A stretch of DNA of 64,000 nucleotides from Sphingobium sp. 15-1 (GTDB lineage Bacteria; Pseudomonadota; Alphaproteobacteria; Sphingomonadales; Sphingomonadaceae): positions 2,232,001 to 2,296,000 of the forward strand of contig NZ_JABXJG010000001.1 in NCBI RefSeq assembly GCF_013375535.1, in the 5' to 3' direction. The notes under the pieces are model-generated. The model made no database searches. It saw only the letters and a list, made by a program, of their open reading frames with translations, and had not been told where the DNA came from. Shown piece by piece: positions 41,120-49,779 of the stretch (position 1 is the first letter of the stretch; each line of letters begins with the position of its first letter). The translations under genes were made by a program, and so were the position numbers.

Positions 41120-41228
41120 GGCGGGTTGGCTTGGGGAGAGGGCAGAAATCCGCTCATAAGCTTGACGCCGCCGGGACGAGCGGCGACATCGGGTGTCTCT
41201 TCTCCCTCAAGGATTTCATCGTCATCCC

Positions 41229-42080
41229 ATGTCCATCGCCTATCTGAACGGCCGCTTCCTGCCGCTGGAACAAGCCCAGGTGTCCGTGCTGGATCGCGGT
41301 TTCCTGTTCGCGGACGGCATCTATGAGGTCGCGGCGGTGATCGATGGCAAGCTGGTCGACAGCGCGTCCCATCTTGCCCGGCTGGAGCGGTCTACCCAAG
41401 CGATCGGCATCGCCCTGCCCCTTTCCCTCGCGGAGATCGAGGCGGCGCAGAAGGAATTGGTGGCGCGCAATGCGCTGACCGAGGGACTGGTTTATCTCCA
41501 GATCACGCGCGGCGCCGACGCGACCCGCGATTTCCTGCCATCGCCCGGCATCCGGCCCACGCTGGTCATGTTCGTCCAGGCCAAGCCTTTCCTCGACGTG
41601 CCCGCCGCGCGCAACGGCATCGCGGTGGCGACCATGCCCGACCTGCGCTGGGCGCGGCGCGACATCAAGAGCGTCGGCCTGCTCGCCCAGGCCATGGCCA
41701 AGCGCGCCGCCGTCGAAGCCGGCGCGCAGGAGGCGTGGATGGTCGAGGACGGCTTCGTCACCGAAGGCGCGTCGTCCACCGCCTTCATCGTGACGGACGA
41801 GGGCATCGTTACCCGGCCCTACAGCCAGGCGGTGCTGGCGGGCTGCACCGGCGCAGCGCTGACCGCTCTGGCGGAGGAAAGCGGCATCGCCATCATCCGC
41901 CGCCCCTTCACCGTTGCCGAGGCATTGGCGGCGAAGGAAGCCTTCATCACCAGCGCCTCGACGCTCTGCCAGTCGGTGGTGCGGATCGACGGCCAGACCA
42001 TCGGGGACGGCAAGCCCGGCCCGGTCGCGATGCGGCTGCGCGCCCTCTATATCGACTTTGCCCGGCGCACCGCTGTTTGA
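41229..42080 (+). CDS. D-amino-acid / branched-chain class IV aminotransferase
   Basis: A fold-type IV PLP enzyme of 283 residues, best matched to D-alanine aminotransferase (Dat). It has YLNGRFLPLEQAQVSVLDRG at the start, LARLERS near residue 47, the Schiff-base lysine in RRDIKSVGLL, and VTEGASSTAFIV with the conserved Glu that contacts the PLP ring, then TSASTLCQSVVRIDG. I use MSIAYLNG at 41229; 12 extra residues upstream add nothing. Dat supplies D-glutamate or D-alanine for peptidoglycan, but close relatives act on L-branched amino acids, so specificity is uncertain. It lies 109 bases after rpoN. Confidence 0.87.
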   Translation: MSIAYLNGRFLPLEQAQVSVLDRGFLFADGIYEVAAVIDGKLVDSASHLARLERSTQAIGIALPLSLAEIEAAQKELVARNALTEGLVYLQITRGADATRDFLPSPGIRPTLVMFVQAKPFLDVPAARNGIAVATMPDLRWARRDIKSVGLLAQAMAKRAAVEAGAQEAWMVEDGFVTEGASSTAFIVTDEGIVTRPYSQAVLAGCTGAALTALAEESGIAIIRRPFTVAEALAAKEAFITSASTLCQSVVRIDGQTIGDGKPGPVAMRLRALYIDFARRTAV

Positions 42081-42322
42081 GCGAAGGGCCGTTTCAGCAA
42101 AAGAACGCGCAAAACTTGATCCATTCCGGATGAAGCAAGAGGACGCCGCGATTCCCGCCATTTCGGCGGGGATCAAGGCTCCATTTTGGTGGTCCGTTAC
42201 GGGGAGACCGGAAAAGACCCGTTTACAGCGCCCGCGATGGGCGCAATGGGCGGCATTATCTCCATAGTGGAGAATGGTTTGGCTGCGTAACGACGGCGTT
42301 GCGATTAGCTGGAACAAACAGG

Positions 42323-43342
42323 ATGGAGATTGGCGGCGTGGGTTTGGATCATGATGAGATCGGTTTCGGCACATCCCTTAACCATCCGTTCGGCGCGCGC
42401 GATGACCGGCCAGGCCTGCTGATCCTGGCGGACGACATCTATCTGGACGACGCCGCCCTGCTGAGCCAGGCGGCGGGCCTTCGCCTGCTGGGTACGGTGC
42501 CGCTGGACCAGGCGTCGACGCGGCTGGACGTGCAGATCGGCTGCGACATCATCCTGTGCTTCTGCCCGACGCCCGATCCGATGATCGAGCGGCTGCTGGT
42601 GCAGATCGAGACATTGGCGCTGCAGAACGACATGCCGGTCATATTGGTGGCCGATCTGGCAACGGTCGACCTGGCCTATGCCTGCCTGCGCAGCGACCGG
42701 ACGCAATTGCTGTGCAGGCCAGGACATACGGACCTGGCCGCCGCCCTTCTGGCCGCCGCCCGTCAGACGCCCTCCGGCTCGCTGCATGAAGCGAACCGGG
42801 ACAATGAGGGCCTGAGGCTCCAGCAATTGAGCGACGAGGTGAGCCGCCTCGCCCGCACGCTGGAGGCGCTGACGCTGCGCCCCCGCCATGCGACGCCATC
42901 CTTCGACCTGGGCCCGCGCATATCGGACGAGCCCAGCGACTATATCGGCATGCCATCGCTGGAGCCGATCGGCAGCGCCGACAAATCCGCCGACGCCGCC
43001 AGCGTCGATGCGGCGCAGGTGCGCGACCTGCTGCGGGCGCGGCGGCTGCGCGACGATTTCCTGCCCGCCGATCTGTTCGCTGACCCCGCCTGGGACATGC
43101 TGCTGGACTTGCTGGCGGCGCGGCTGGAGCATGAGCGCGTGTCCGTCTCCAGCCTGTGCATCGCATCGGCGGTGCCGCCGACCACCGCGCTGCGCTGGAT
43201 CAGGACACTGACGGAAAAGGGCTTTGTCGACCGTCAGGCCGATCCGCATGACGGACGCCGCGTCTTCATCGCCCTGGCCGATCACACGGCGGAGGCGCTC
43301 ATCCGCTGGTTCACCGCCAGCCGCCGTTTCCTGTGCGCATGA
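42323..43342 (+). CDS. MarR-like winged-helix regulator with N-terminal receiver-like domain
   Basis: A 339-residue protein. The C-terminal 85 residues form a MarR/wHTH domain (LLDLLAARLEHERVSVSSLC, then VPPTTALRWIRTLTEKGFVDR and DPHDGRRVFIAL). The N-terminal part (about 20-150) alternates beta and alpha segments with LLILADDIYLDDAALLSQA and MPVILVADLATVDLAYAC, which looks like a degenerate response-regulator fold. A helical linker joins them. I know similar two-part proteins only as unassigned sphingomonad regulators. The start is uncertain (ATG 42323 preferred). It stands alone just before tRNA-Val. Confidence 0.7.
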   Translation: MEIGGVGLDHDEIGFGTSLNHPFGARDDRPGLLILADDIYLDDAALLSQAAGLRLLGTVPLDQASTRLDVQIGCDIILCFCPTPDPMIERLLVQIETLALQNDMPVILVADLATVDLAYACLRSDRTQLLCRPGHTDLAAALLAAARQTPSGSLHEANRDNEGLRLQQLSDEVSRLARTLEALTLRPRHATPSFDLGPRISDEPSDYIGMPSLEPIGSADKSADAASVDAAQVRDLLRARRLRDDFLPADLFADPAWDMLLDLLAARLEHERVSVSSLCIASAVPPTTALRWIRTLTEKGFVDRQADPHDGRRVFIALADHTAEALIRWFTASRRFLCA

Positions 43343-43427
43343 CGAATATCCCGTCATCCCCGCTTGACCGGCGTCCGTATTGCCGTAGATAGGCGCGCAC
43401 CGGACGCCCGCGGTCAATGCTGGCATC

Positions 43428-43503
43428 GGGCGATTAGCTCAGTTGGTAGAGCGTCTCGTTTACACCGAGAATGTCGGCGGTTCGAGCCCGTCATCGCCCA
43501 CCA
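43428..43503 (+). tRNA. tRNA-Val (anticodon UAC)
   Basis: A 76-base cloverleaf: acceptor GGGCGAT/ATCGCCC, D arm TAGCTCAGTTGGTAGAGC, anticodon stem TCTCG/CGAGA with loop TTTACAC giving UAC, T arm GGCGGTTCGAGCCCGTC, and an encoded CCA. Its 3' end marks the change from core genes to accessory DNA, so it is a plausible integration site. Confidence 0.96.
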
Positions 43504-43509
43504 TTTTCA

Positions 43510-43530
43510 CCCCGGAAAAGCGGGGTTTTT
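43510..43530 (+). terminator. Terminator after tRNA-Val
   Basis: CCCCG-GAAAAG-CGGGG followed by five T residues, 6 bases after the tRNA. Confidence 0.85.
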
Positions 43531-43697
43531 GGCCATATCGTAGTGCAGGGCAGGTAGAGGCCGCAGAGCTGTGTATCCGCCGTGTATCCAGATATACCAT
43601 GCAGCCTACCGCCCGCAGACTAAATCTGCTGCTCACACGAACTCGGCTCGTTGCGCTTCCGAATCGCACCGCCTAAGCTCTTGGGCGAGGTGAATAA

Positions 43698-43817
43698 ATG
43701 CCAAAACGAAACAGCCACAAGACCGGCAGTGAGCTTTTTATCGTCGATAACAGCGATGTCAACCGGCGCGCAAAGTTGACCCCCTATCGGCGCCCAACAT
43801 TGACCCCCTTTTTGTGA
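43698..43817 (+). pseudogene. 5' fragment of a gene cut by the IS21 element
   Basis: An ATG at 43698 with a strong GAGGTGA site opens a frame reading MPKRNSHKTGSELFIVDNS and one or two more residues before it crosses the IS end at 43757, after which it reads element sequence to a stop at 43817. The start looks like a genuine gene. From memory it resembles the N-termini of large helicase/phospholipase-D-type proteins found in genomic islands; I could not confirm that. The rest of the gene is not present on the far side of the element, so more than a simple insertion took place. Confidence 0.6.
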
Positions 43818-43820
43818 GTG

Positions 43821-43937
43821 CCGGCGGTTATCCCGGTAGTCCATAGGAGGGACCCGCGGACGCCGCCGCGCGCCGTCAGGAGCGCTGGCGGCGGCGTCCG
43901 CGGGAGGTGCCTGTGGACCCACCGGGGTAACCGCCGG
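43821..43937. repeat. Long hairpin (about 117 bp) downstream of istB inside the IS
   Basis: CCGGCGGTTA at 43821 pairs with TAACCGCCGG ending at 43937, and an inner arm CCGCGGACGCCGCCGC pairs with GCGGCGGCGTCCGCGG; the intervening parts also pair in part (GTCCATAGG with CCTGTGGAC). It may terminate istAB transcription or block read-in from outside. Confidence 0.75.
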
Positions 43938-43972
43938 GGATGGGGGTCCGGGGGAAGGGGTTTTTCCTCGTC

Positions 43973-44701
43973 TCAGCTTCGGTTTTTGAACCGCCAGCTA
44001 TCGTTGCCGGTCTCGATAATGTCGCAGTGGTGGGTGACGCGGTCCAGCAGCGCCGTTGTCATTTTGGCATCCTGGAAGACGCTCGGCCATTCGCCGAAGG
44101 CGAGATTGGTGGTGATGATCACCGAGGTCTTTTCATAGAGTTTGCTGATCAGATGGAACAGCATCTGCCCTCCTGAACGGGCGAACGGCAGATACCCGAG
44201 TTCGTCCAGCACCACGACGTCCAGGCGGGCCATCTGGGCGGCCAGGTTGCCAGCCTTGGCCTGCCGGGTTTCCTCCTCCAGACGATTGACCAGGTCGACA
44301 GTATTGAAGAACCGTCCTCTCGACCCGGCACGAACCACGGCAGCGGCGATGGCAAGCGCGAGATGTGTCTTGCCGGTGCCGGTGCCACCAACCAGTACGA
44401 TATTGCGCCTTTCCGGCAGGAATGAACCGGCATGGAGTGAACGCACCAGGCTTTCGTTGATCGGTGTATCGGCGAACACAAAGCCGTCGAGATCCTTGAT
44501 GGCCGGCAGCCTGGCCGCAGTCATGCGGTATCGGATCGAAGCGGCTTCTCGATGCGCGCCTTCAGCGCGGAGCAGGTCGCCGAGCATCTCCATGGCGGTC
44601 CGGTCACGACGGACGCCGTTGGTAACGGCATCGTCGAACGCGGCGATCATGCCCTTTAGGCCCAGCCCCTTCAGGGCTGCCAACATCTCATGCCGCTGCA
44701 T
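43973..44701 (-). CDS. istB: IS21-family transposition helper ATPase IstB
   Basis: IstB is a DnaA/DnaC-like AAA+ ATPase that assists IstA in target capture. The 242-residue product has the N-terminal helical segment ([19 protein letters not shown]), Walker [10 protein letters not shown] at residues 105-113, Walker [13 protein letters not shown], and the sensor region [14 protein letters not shown]. The start overlaps the end of istA by 14 bases, as is usual in this family. It looks intact and functional. Confidence 0.95.
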   Translation of the reverse strand: MQRHEMLAALKGLGLKGMIAAFDDAVTNGVRRDRTAMEMLGDLLRAEGAHREAASIRYRMTAARLPAIKDLDGFVFADTPINESLVRSLHAGSFLPERRNIVLVGGTGTGKTHLALAIAAAVVRAGSRGRFFNTVDLVNRLEEETRQAKAGNLAAQMARLDVVVLDELGYLPFARSGGQMLFHLISKLYEKTSVIITTNLAFGEWPSVFQDAKMTTALLDRVTHHCDIIETGNDSWRFKNRS

Positions 44702-46202
44702 CGAGGCCTCGCACCATGTCATAACGCGCGCAGTCGGCGATGGGCGGATGCTTGAGCTTCAGATCGACCAGGACGCTGATGGCCTGGGTGGGCTGGGGTT
44801 CGCGTCGGCGCGACAGGATGTTGAGGATCACTTCGTCATTGGCCGTACCCGCCATCATAGCTTCGCGGACGGCAGCTTCGACCGCCTCCAGCCCATCTTC
44901 GGGCACTGCTGCCAGCACCCGGACGAAGCGCCGATCTGCGTCATCGCTTTTGCCCAGCTTGCGGCGCAGTTGGGCCAGGGCCGGCGGAAGATCCCAGTCC
45001 TGGAAGGGAGCGCCGTTGCGCAATGCTCCCGGCTTGCGGATCAGGACCGGCAGATAATGCCAAGGGTTGAACGCCGTCTGGTTGCGGCCGAACACGCGAG
45101 CATGCTCGGCAACCGCTTGGCCTGCACAACGGATGACGATCCTGTCGGCATAGGCGCGCAGTTGCACCGCCTCCCGGGCCGCACTCGCCATGACCGAGTA
45201 TCGGTTGCGATCGAAGCTCACCAGGCAGGTTGCGCTCGCCACATGTTCGCTCTCGAAGAAGCCGTCAAAGGGCGTGGCCAATGACTGCAGCGAGGATCGT
45301 TCCATCTCCAGCGCCTGCGCAATGGTCATGTCTTCCAGATCTGGATGGGCATAACGCTCGGCCCACCGTCGGCACTCGGCCTCCAGCCAGGCGTTCAGCT
45401 CTTCGAGGCTGGCAAAGCGCAACCGGGGCTTGAACAGCCGCTCCCGGCTGGTCTGGACCTGGTTCTCGACCTGTCCCTTCTCCCAGCCTGCCGCCGGGCT
45501 GCAAGCCACAGGCTCGACGCCATAATGATCCGTCATGATCAGGAAGCGCCGGTTGAACACCCGCTCCTTGCCGGTGAACACGCTCGTCACCGCGGTCTTC
45601 ATGTTGTCGTAAATGCCGCGCGTCGGCACCCCGCCAAAAAAGGCAAAGCCCCGGGCATGCGCGTCAAAGAGCATCTCCTGGGTCTCGCGCGGATAGGCCC
45701 GCACATACGGCGCCCGCGACCAGCACAACCGCATATGAGCTACCTTCACCCGCATCGGCTTGCCGGCGATCTCCACGTCCTCGTGGCTCCAGTCGAACTG
45801 ATAGGCCTCACCCGGCCGGAACATGAGCGGGATGAACACCTTGCTCATATCGCCGCCGTCGGTCCGGCGTTCGCGCTTCCAGCGTGCCGCATAGCGCCGA
45901 ACCGCATCGTAGGAGCCGGTGAAACCCTCACGCTCCAGAAGATCGTGTATCCGTGTCAGCCGTAGCCGATCACGCCGGGGCCGTTCCTCGTTCTGCACCA
46001 ACAACTCGTCCAGCCGTTCGCGAAATGGCCCGGTCTGCGGTCGAGGCTGCTCCTTGCGTTCGTAGCTGAAATCCGCCTCCGGCGCACGGATCGCCTTGCG
46101 CACCGTGTTGCGCGACAACCGTAAATCACGCGCGATCTCTTTGATCGGCTTACCTTCCCTGTGCTCCCTGCGAATCTTGGCAATAGTCTCCACAATCAAC
46201 AT
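44688..46202 (-). CDS. istA: IS21-family transposase IstA
   Basis: The DDE transposase of the element. The 504-residue product has an N-terminal helix-turn-helix ([20 protein letters not shown], about 18-37), a second DNA-binding part, and the catalytic core with Asp in [10 protein letters not shown], Asp in [10 protein letters not shown] and Glu in [11 protein letters not shown]; the C-terminal beta domain follows. ATGs at 46208 and 46202 are possible; the GAGG site fits 46202. Nothing is missing, so the element may be active. Confidence 0.95.
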   Translation of the reverse strand: MLIVETIAKIRREHREGKPIKEIARDLRLSRNTVRKAIRAPEADFSYERKEQPRPQTGPFRERLDELLVQNEERPRRDRLRLTRIHDLLEREGFTGSYDAVRRYAARWKRERRTDGGDMSKVFIPLMFRPGEAYQFDWSHEDVEIAGKPMRVKVAHMRLCWSRAPYVRAYPRETQEMLFDAHARGFAFFGGVPTRGIYDNMKTAVTSVFTGKERVFNRRFLIMTDHYGVEPVACSPAAGWEKGQVENQVQTSRERLFKPRLRFASLEELNAWLEAECRRWAERYAHPDLEDMTIAQALEMERSSLQSLATPFDGFFESEHVASATCLVSFDRNRYSVMASAAREAVQLRAYADRIVIRCAGQAVAEHARVFGRNQTAFNPWHYLPVLIRKPGALRNGAPFQDWDLPPALAQLRRKLGKSDDADRRFVRVLAAVPEDGLEAVEAAVREAMMAGTANDEVILNILSRRREPQPTQAISVLVDLKLKHPPIADCARYDMVRGLDAAA

Positions 46203-46320
46203 CCCCATCCTCGCCGCCTGGAAGTCCAAGCCGCGACGCCTCACACTCTGGAATGATGGGGGTCAATTTTAGACGCCGATCACCCCGCTAAGGGGGTCAA
46301 TTTTGCACGCCGCTCCACAC

Positions 46321-47904
46321 CTAGCTATTCATCAGCTGCAGCCGCAGTTCGCGCTTCAATATCTTGCCGCTGGCATTTCGCGGCAGGCTATCAAGGAAGA
46401 CGACCCGCTTTGGCACTTTGAAACCCGCAAGCTTGGTCCGGCAGCCCATTATCACCTCTGCTTCGCCGAGGATGTGCCCTGATCGGGGCACGATAACGGC
46501 AGTCACCGCCTCGATCCATCGGGGATCGGGCAATCCTATCACCGCCGCTTCCGAAACGGCGGGCATGGCGTACAGCGCCTCCTCGACCTCACGCGACGAT
46601 ACATTCTCGCCGCCCGTCTTGATCATGTCCTTTTTGCGATCGACGATCGTGATATAGCCCTCATCGTCCTGCGTCGCGAGGTCGCCGCTGTGGAACCATC
46701 CGCCGGCGAACGCCTCGGCGGTTCGTTCCGGATCATTCCAATAGTGGCTCATCAATTGCGGGGAGCGATGAACGACCTCGCCAATTTCTCCAGGCGGCAC
46801 ATCCTGCATCAAGTCATCGACGATTCGCGTTTCGACATGTAGCGCCGGCCGCCCGGCCGAGCCGATCTTCCGCACCTGGTCCTCGGGCTGCAAAAGTGTC
46901 GCTATGCATGCCGTCTCGGTCTGACCATAGCAATTCCACAAGCGCAGTCCTGGCATCCGCTCGCCCAGTTCCCGCAGGACTTCGACGGGCATGATCGATG
47001 CGCCGTAATAACCATGCGTAAGCGTGGCCATGGCGTCCTCATCCCCCTCCCCTCGGCGCAAAAGATCGATCCATATGGTGGGGGGGCAAAATAATGAAGT
47101 CGCGCGATGCTGGCACACCGCCGCGATTATTTTGTCAGGCGCGGGACTATCGAGTATGACACTCGTCGCCCCGACGCTCAAGCCGGGCGCCATGAAACCG
47201 TCCAGTTGCGCGCAGTGAAATAGCGGCAAGGCATTGATGACGACGGCTTGCGAGTTCCAGTCGCAACCGTAGACAGCGCCCTGAACCTGCCAGAGAATGG
47301 CCTCGTGCGTCAGCACCGCGCCTTTCGGGCGAGACTCGGTTCCACTCGTATAAAGTATCTGGGCCGGATCGCGCCCGTTGATTGAGGGCAACGCGGCCAG
47401 GGATTTTTCGCCCGCCGCGATCAGTTGCGTCAGCCCATCCTCACCCGGCGGGCACGATCCAACGTCAGGCAGAGGCATGATCCGCGACGCCGTTGCGAGA
47501 TCAACGGCATCTGTGGCGACGCCAATGCAGGCTTGGTCCGCAAAGAGCAGGACTGCGCCGCTATTTGTGAGGATGAAGGCCACTTCCTCGGCGGTCAGCA
47601 TGAAATTGATCGGCACTAGGATCGCTCCGGCGCGGGCGACGCCAAAGCGCAGCCCGACGAACCAATGACTATTACGCGCGATAACCGCGACCCGGTCGCC
47701 TCGCGCTACGCCGGCCGCCAGCAAGCCGCGCGCAATGCGATCGGCCATCTCGTCCAGCGTCCTGTAAGTCCAGCATTCCTCATCGAATATGAGGGCGATC
47801 TTGTCCGGCATTCGTCCCGCCGTGCGCCGGAGCATGGCACCAAGCGATTGCTGGCGCGCAATCCCACTCGCTTCGGTCTGCATCGCAGCCTTCTCCTCTG
47901 CCAT
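46321..47904 (-). CDS. AMP-dependent acyl-CoA ligase
   Basis: A 527-residue member of the ANL superfamily that activates a carboxylic acid as acyl-AMP and then as a CoA thioester. Motifs seen: ILYTSGTESRPKGAVLTH (P-loop), NCYGQTETA (A5), GWFHSGDLATQDDEGY (A7), VDRKKDMIKTGGENV (A8) and the C-terminal lysine in SGKILKREL. The overall type is that of feruloyl/cyclohexane-carboxyl or fatty acyl-CoA ligases. GAGAGG precedes the ATG at 47904. It is divergent from the LigK-like operon with palindromic operators between them. Its stop codon lies one base from the IS end. It may activate the side chain of the compound degraded by the island. Confidence 0.88.
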   Translation of the reverse strand: MAEEKAAMQTEASGIARQQSLGAMLRRTAGRMPDKIALIFDEECWTYRTLDEMADRIARGLLAAGVARGDRVAVIARNSHWFVGLRFGVARAGAILVPINFMLTAEEVAFILTNSGAVLLFADQACIGVATDAVDLATASRIMPLPDVGSCPPGEDGLTQLIAAGEKSLAALPSINGRDPAQILYTSGTESRPKGAVLTHEAILWQVQGAVYGCDWNSQAVVINALPLFHCAQLDGFMAPGLSVGATSVILDSPAPDKIIAAVCQHRATSLFCPPTIWIDLLRRGEGDEDAMATLTHGYYGASIMPVEVLRELGERMPGLRLWNCYGQTETACIATLLQPEDQVRKIGSAGRPALHVETRIVDDLMQDVPPGEIGEVVHRSPQLMSHYWNDPERTAEAFAGGWFHSGDLATQDDEGYITIVDRKKDMIKTGGENVSSREVEEALYAMPAVSEAAVIGLPDPRWIEAVTAVIVPRSGHILGEAEVIMGCRTKLAGFKVPKRVVFLDSLPRNASGKILKRELRLQLMNS

Positions 47905-47953
47905 TATTTCCTCTCCTCGCTCCACCACTCGTCGCCCGCGCAAAAAAACGGAG

Positions 47954-47995
47954 TTGACGGACTATTTAATAGTCCATATTTGTCCACCTGGACAA
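47954..47995. promoter_or_regulatory. Divergent promoter region with two palindromic operators
   Basis: TTGACG (47954-47959) with TATTTG 17 bases on (47977-47982) forms a possible rightward promoter. It is overlapped by GGACTATTTAATAGTCC (47959-47975, perfect around a central T) and followed by TTGTCCACCTGGACAA (47980-47995, perfect around CC). A related site occurs at 53342-53357 and ATGTCCGGACAT covers the aldolase start (48107-48118). The likely binder is the TetR protein encoded at 52556. Confidence 0.6.
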
Positions 47996-48116
47996 TATCA
48001 AATTTTGGGAGGGTTTTGGTGTCTTACATGCCCGTGACGATAAGTCTTTCACCCGCGTGCAGCGGTCGTCGGCTCAGCGGCGAGCCGGGGGGCAAGCTCC
48101 TCCCGGATGTCCGGAC

Positions 48117-48734
48117 ATGAAGAGCCGCGCCATCGCCCTGGATGATGTCCGCGCTCTATCGAGCGCTTCGCTTCACGAGGCGGCAGGACGGATCGGCGCG
48201 CTGCCGAGTAACATCAAGCCCATCGATCGCAGGATGGTGCTGCATGGCCATGCGCTGCCTGTGCGCTGTCCTGCCGGCGACAATCTCTGGATCCACCGCG
48301 CGATGGCGCAGGCGGCCGAAGGCGATGTCCTGGTTGTCGATTGCGGATTGGGGAGCGAGTTCGGATATTGGGGCGAGATCATGGGCACCTCCGCGAAAGC
48401 GCTCGGCATTGCAGGATTGGTCATCACCGGCGGCGTGCGCGATGTCTTGGCGTTGCGGGCTCTCGGTCTGCCGACCTTCAGCGCCAGCGTTTGTATCCAG
48501 GGAACCGCGAAGGATCCGGACGACGCGGGAGCGGTCGGCGAGGACATTTGCATCGGCGCGGTGACGATAAGGCGCGGCGATCTCGTCGTCGGCGACGCCG
48601 ACGGTGTTTTGGTCCTCTCGCCCGATGCTGCGGCCCGCGCTGTTCCAATCGCGCACGAGCGCGATGCAGGCGAAGCCATCATCCTCGATCAGGTGCGCGC
48701 CGGCGCGCTGACGCTCGACGTCTACAATCTCTAG
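48117..48734 (+). CDS. LigK-like 4-carboxy-4-hydroxy-2-oxoadipate (CHA/HMG) aldolase
   Basis: A 205-residue class II pyruvate aldolase of the RraA fold, close in pattern to LigK/GalC/ProA, which split 4-carboxy-4-hydroxy-2-oxoadipate into pyruvate and oxaloacetate. Shared features are ASLHEAAGRIGALPSNIKPI near residue 20, PAGDNLWIHRAMAQAAEGDVL, GYWGEIMGTSAKALG and the catalytic Arg-Asp in ITGGVRD; it ends with DVYNL as LigK ends with a similar DMYK-type tail. The ATG at 48117 lies inside a 12-base palindrome and has little Shine-Dalgarno sequence. It is first in the ring-cleavage operon and its product would feed the TCA cycle. Confidence 0.82.
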   Translation: MKSRAIALDDVRALSSASLHEAAGRIGALPSNIKPIDRRMVLHGHALPVRCPAGDNLWIHRAMAQAAEGDVLVVDCGLGSEFGYWGEIMGTSAKALGIAGLVITGGVRDVLALRALGLPTFSASVCIQGTAKDPDDAGAVGEDICIGAVTIRRGDLVVGDADGVLVLSPDAAARAVPIAHERDAGEAIILDQVRAGALTLDVYNL

Positions 48735-48753
48735 CTCCAACGGAGCCGTTCGC

Positions 48754-49776
48754 ATGATCATCGACGTTCATTCGCATCTTTGGGCACCGCCCGAACTCAA
48801 CGCCAACGGCATGAACCTACTCGGCAGTGATGGCAGCTATGCCGGAATGGAGCCGAAGATTCCCGATGACCGTTTCCTCGATCATCTACAGGTGTTGTTC
48901 AAGGCGCTCGATCTGGTCGGCACGGACTTCCAGATGGTGTCGCCTCGCCCCTTCACGATGCTCCATTCGCGCGGTGCGCGGCTGGTCGACGTATGGACTC
49001 GCTGGACAAACAACGCGATCGCGCAACAGGTCCGCCTCGCGCCCGATCGATTCCTCGGCATGGCAGGATTGCCGCAGGTTCCCGGCGAGCCGATCGCACG
49101 CGTCTTCCCGGAGATGGACCGCTGTATCGCCGAGCTCGGTTTCAACTCGATCCTGATCAACCCTGACCCATCCGAAGGCGCTGGCGGAGTGCCGCCGATG
49201 GGCGATCCTTATTGGTATCCGCTGTACGAGCGCATGTGCGAGCATGACGTGCCTGCTTTGATCCATGCGGCATCATGCTGCAACGGGCGCGAAACCTACG
49301 CCAATCACTTCATCACCGAACATTCGATCGCCTTGCTCTCGATGATCAAGGCAGGCGTCATGCAGCGTTTTCCCAAGCTCAAAATCATCGTCGCACATGG
49401 CGGAGGATCAGTGCCCTACCAGGTCGGCCGCTGGCGCGCCGAGCGCGGCGCATTCCCCAATTTCGGCAAGGGCAGCGTCGAAGGGAAGATGAACGAGCAG
49501 GAAGGCACGTTCGACGATGCTCTGCGCTGCTTCCATTTCGATACCTGCCTGCACTCGCCCCTTTCGGTCGAATTGCTGCTCAAGGTCGTCGGAACCGATG
49601 CCGTCTGCTTCGGGACCGAGCGGATCGGCAGCGGATCGCAGATCAACCCCGCGACCGGCCGCTCCTTCGACGATATGAAGCCGGACATCGAAGCCATGGG
49701 ATTTCTCACCGCGGAGGACCGCCACAAGATTTTCGAGGGCAACGCGCGGCGGCTATTCGCGCGCCTGCCGGATTGA
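48754..49776 (+). CDS. LigJ-like 4-oxalomesaconate hydratase (amidohydrolase family)
   Basis: A 340-residue metal-dependent amidohydrolase-2 protein closely patterned on LigJ, which adds water to 4-oxalomesaconate to give CHA. The metal site motifs are DVHSHLW at residues 4-10, IHAASCC and VAHGGGSVPYQVGRWR; the LigJ-like features ILINPDPSEGAGG, WYPLYERMCEHDVPALIHA, FDTCLHSP, GTERIGSG and FEGNARRLFARL are all present. It lies 19 bases after the aldolase, and its product would be that enzyme's substrate, so the pair forms the last two steps of a gallate/protocatechuate 4,5-type pathway. Confidence 0.85.
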   Translation: MIIDVHSHLWAPPELNANGMNLLGSDGSYAGMEPKIPDDRFLDHLQVLFKALDLVGTDFQMVSPRPFTMLHSRGARLVDVWTRWTNNAIAQQVRLAPDRFLGMAGLPQVPGEPIARVFPEMDRCIAELGFNSILINPDPSEGAGGVPPMGDPYWYPLYERMCEHDVPALIHAASCCNGRETYANHFITEHSIALLSMIKAGVMQRFPKLKIIVAHGGGSVPYQVGRWRAERGAFPNFGKGSVEGKMNEQEGTFDDALRCFHFDTCLHSPLSVELLLKVVGTDAVCFGTERIGSGSQINPATGRSFDDMKPDIEAMGFLTAEDRHKIFEGNARRLFARLPD

Positions 49777-49779
49777 ACG

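Larger units (their letters stand above)
43757..46319 (-). mobile_element. IS21-family insertion sequence
   Basis: A 2563-base element with the IS21 gene pair istA-istB on the minus strand. The ends begin TGT and carry two copies each of a 20-base repeat of the form GGCGYSCAAMRTTGACCCCC: 43765-43784 and 43789-43808 at the left, and in the opposite sense 46258-46277 and 46292-46311 at the right. Such multiple terminal repeats are the IstA binding sites typical of the family. No target-site duplication is visible (flanks CAGCGA and CCTAGCT), which suggests a deletion or recombination after insertion. The right end is one base from the stop codon of the acyl-CoA ligase. Confidence 0.92.

Noticed and set aside
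43460..43669. A minus-strand ORF ending GDDGLEPPTFSV over tRNA-Val
   Set aside because: The same artefact of reading through a tRNA gene; no ribosome binding site.
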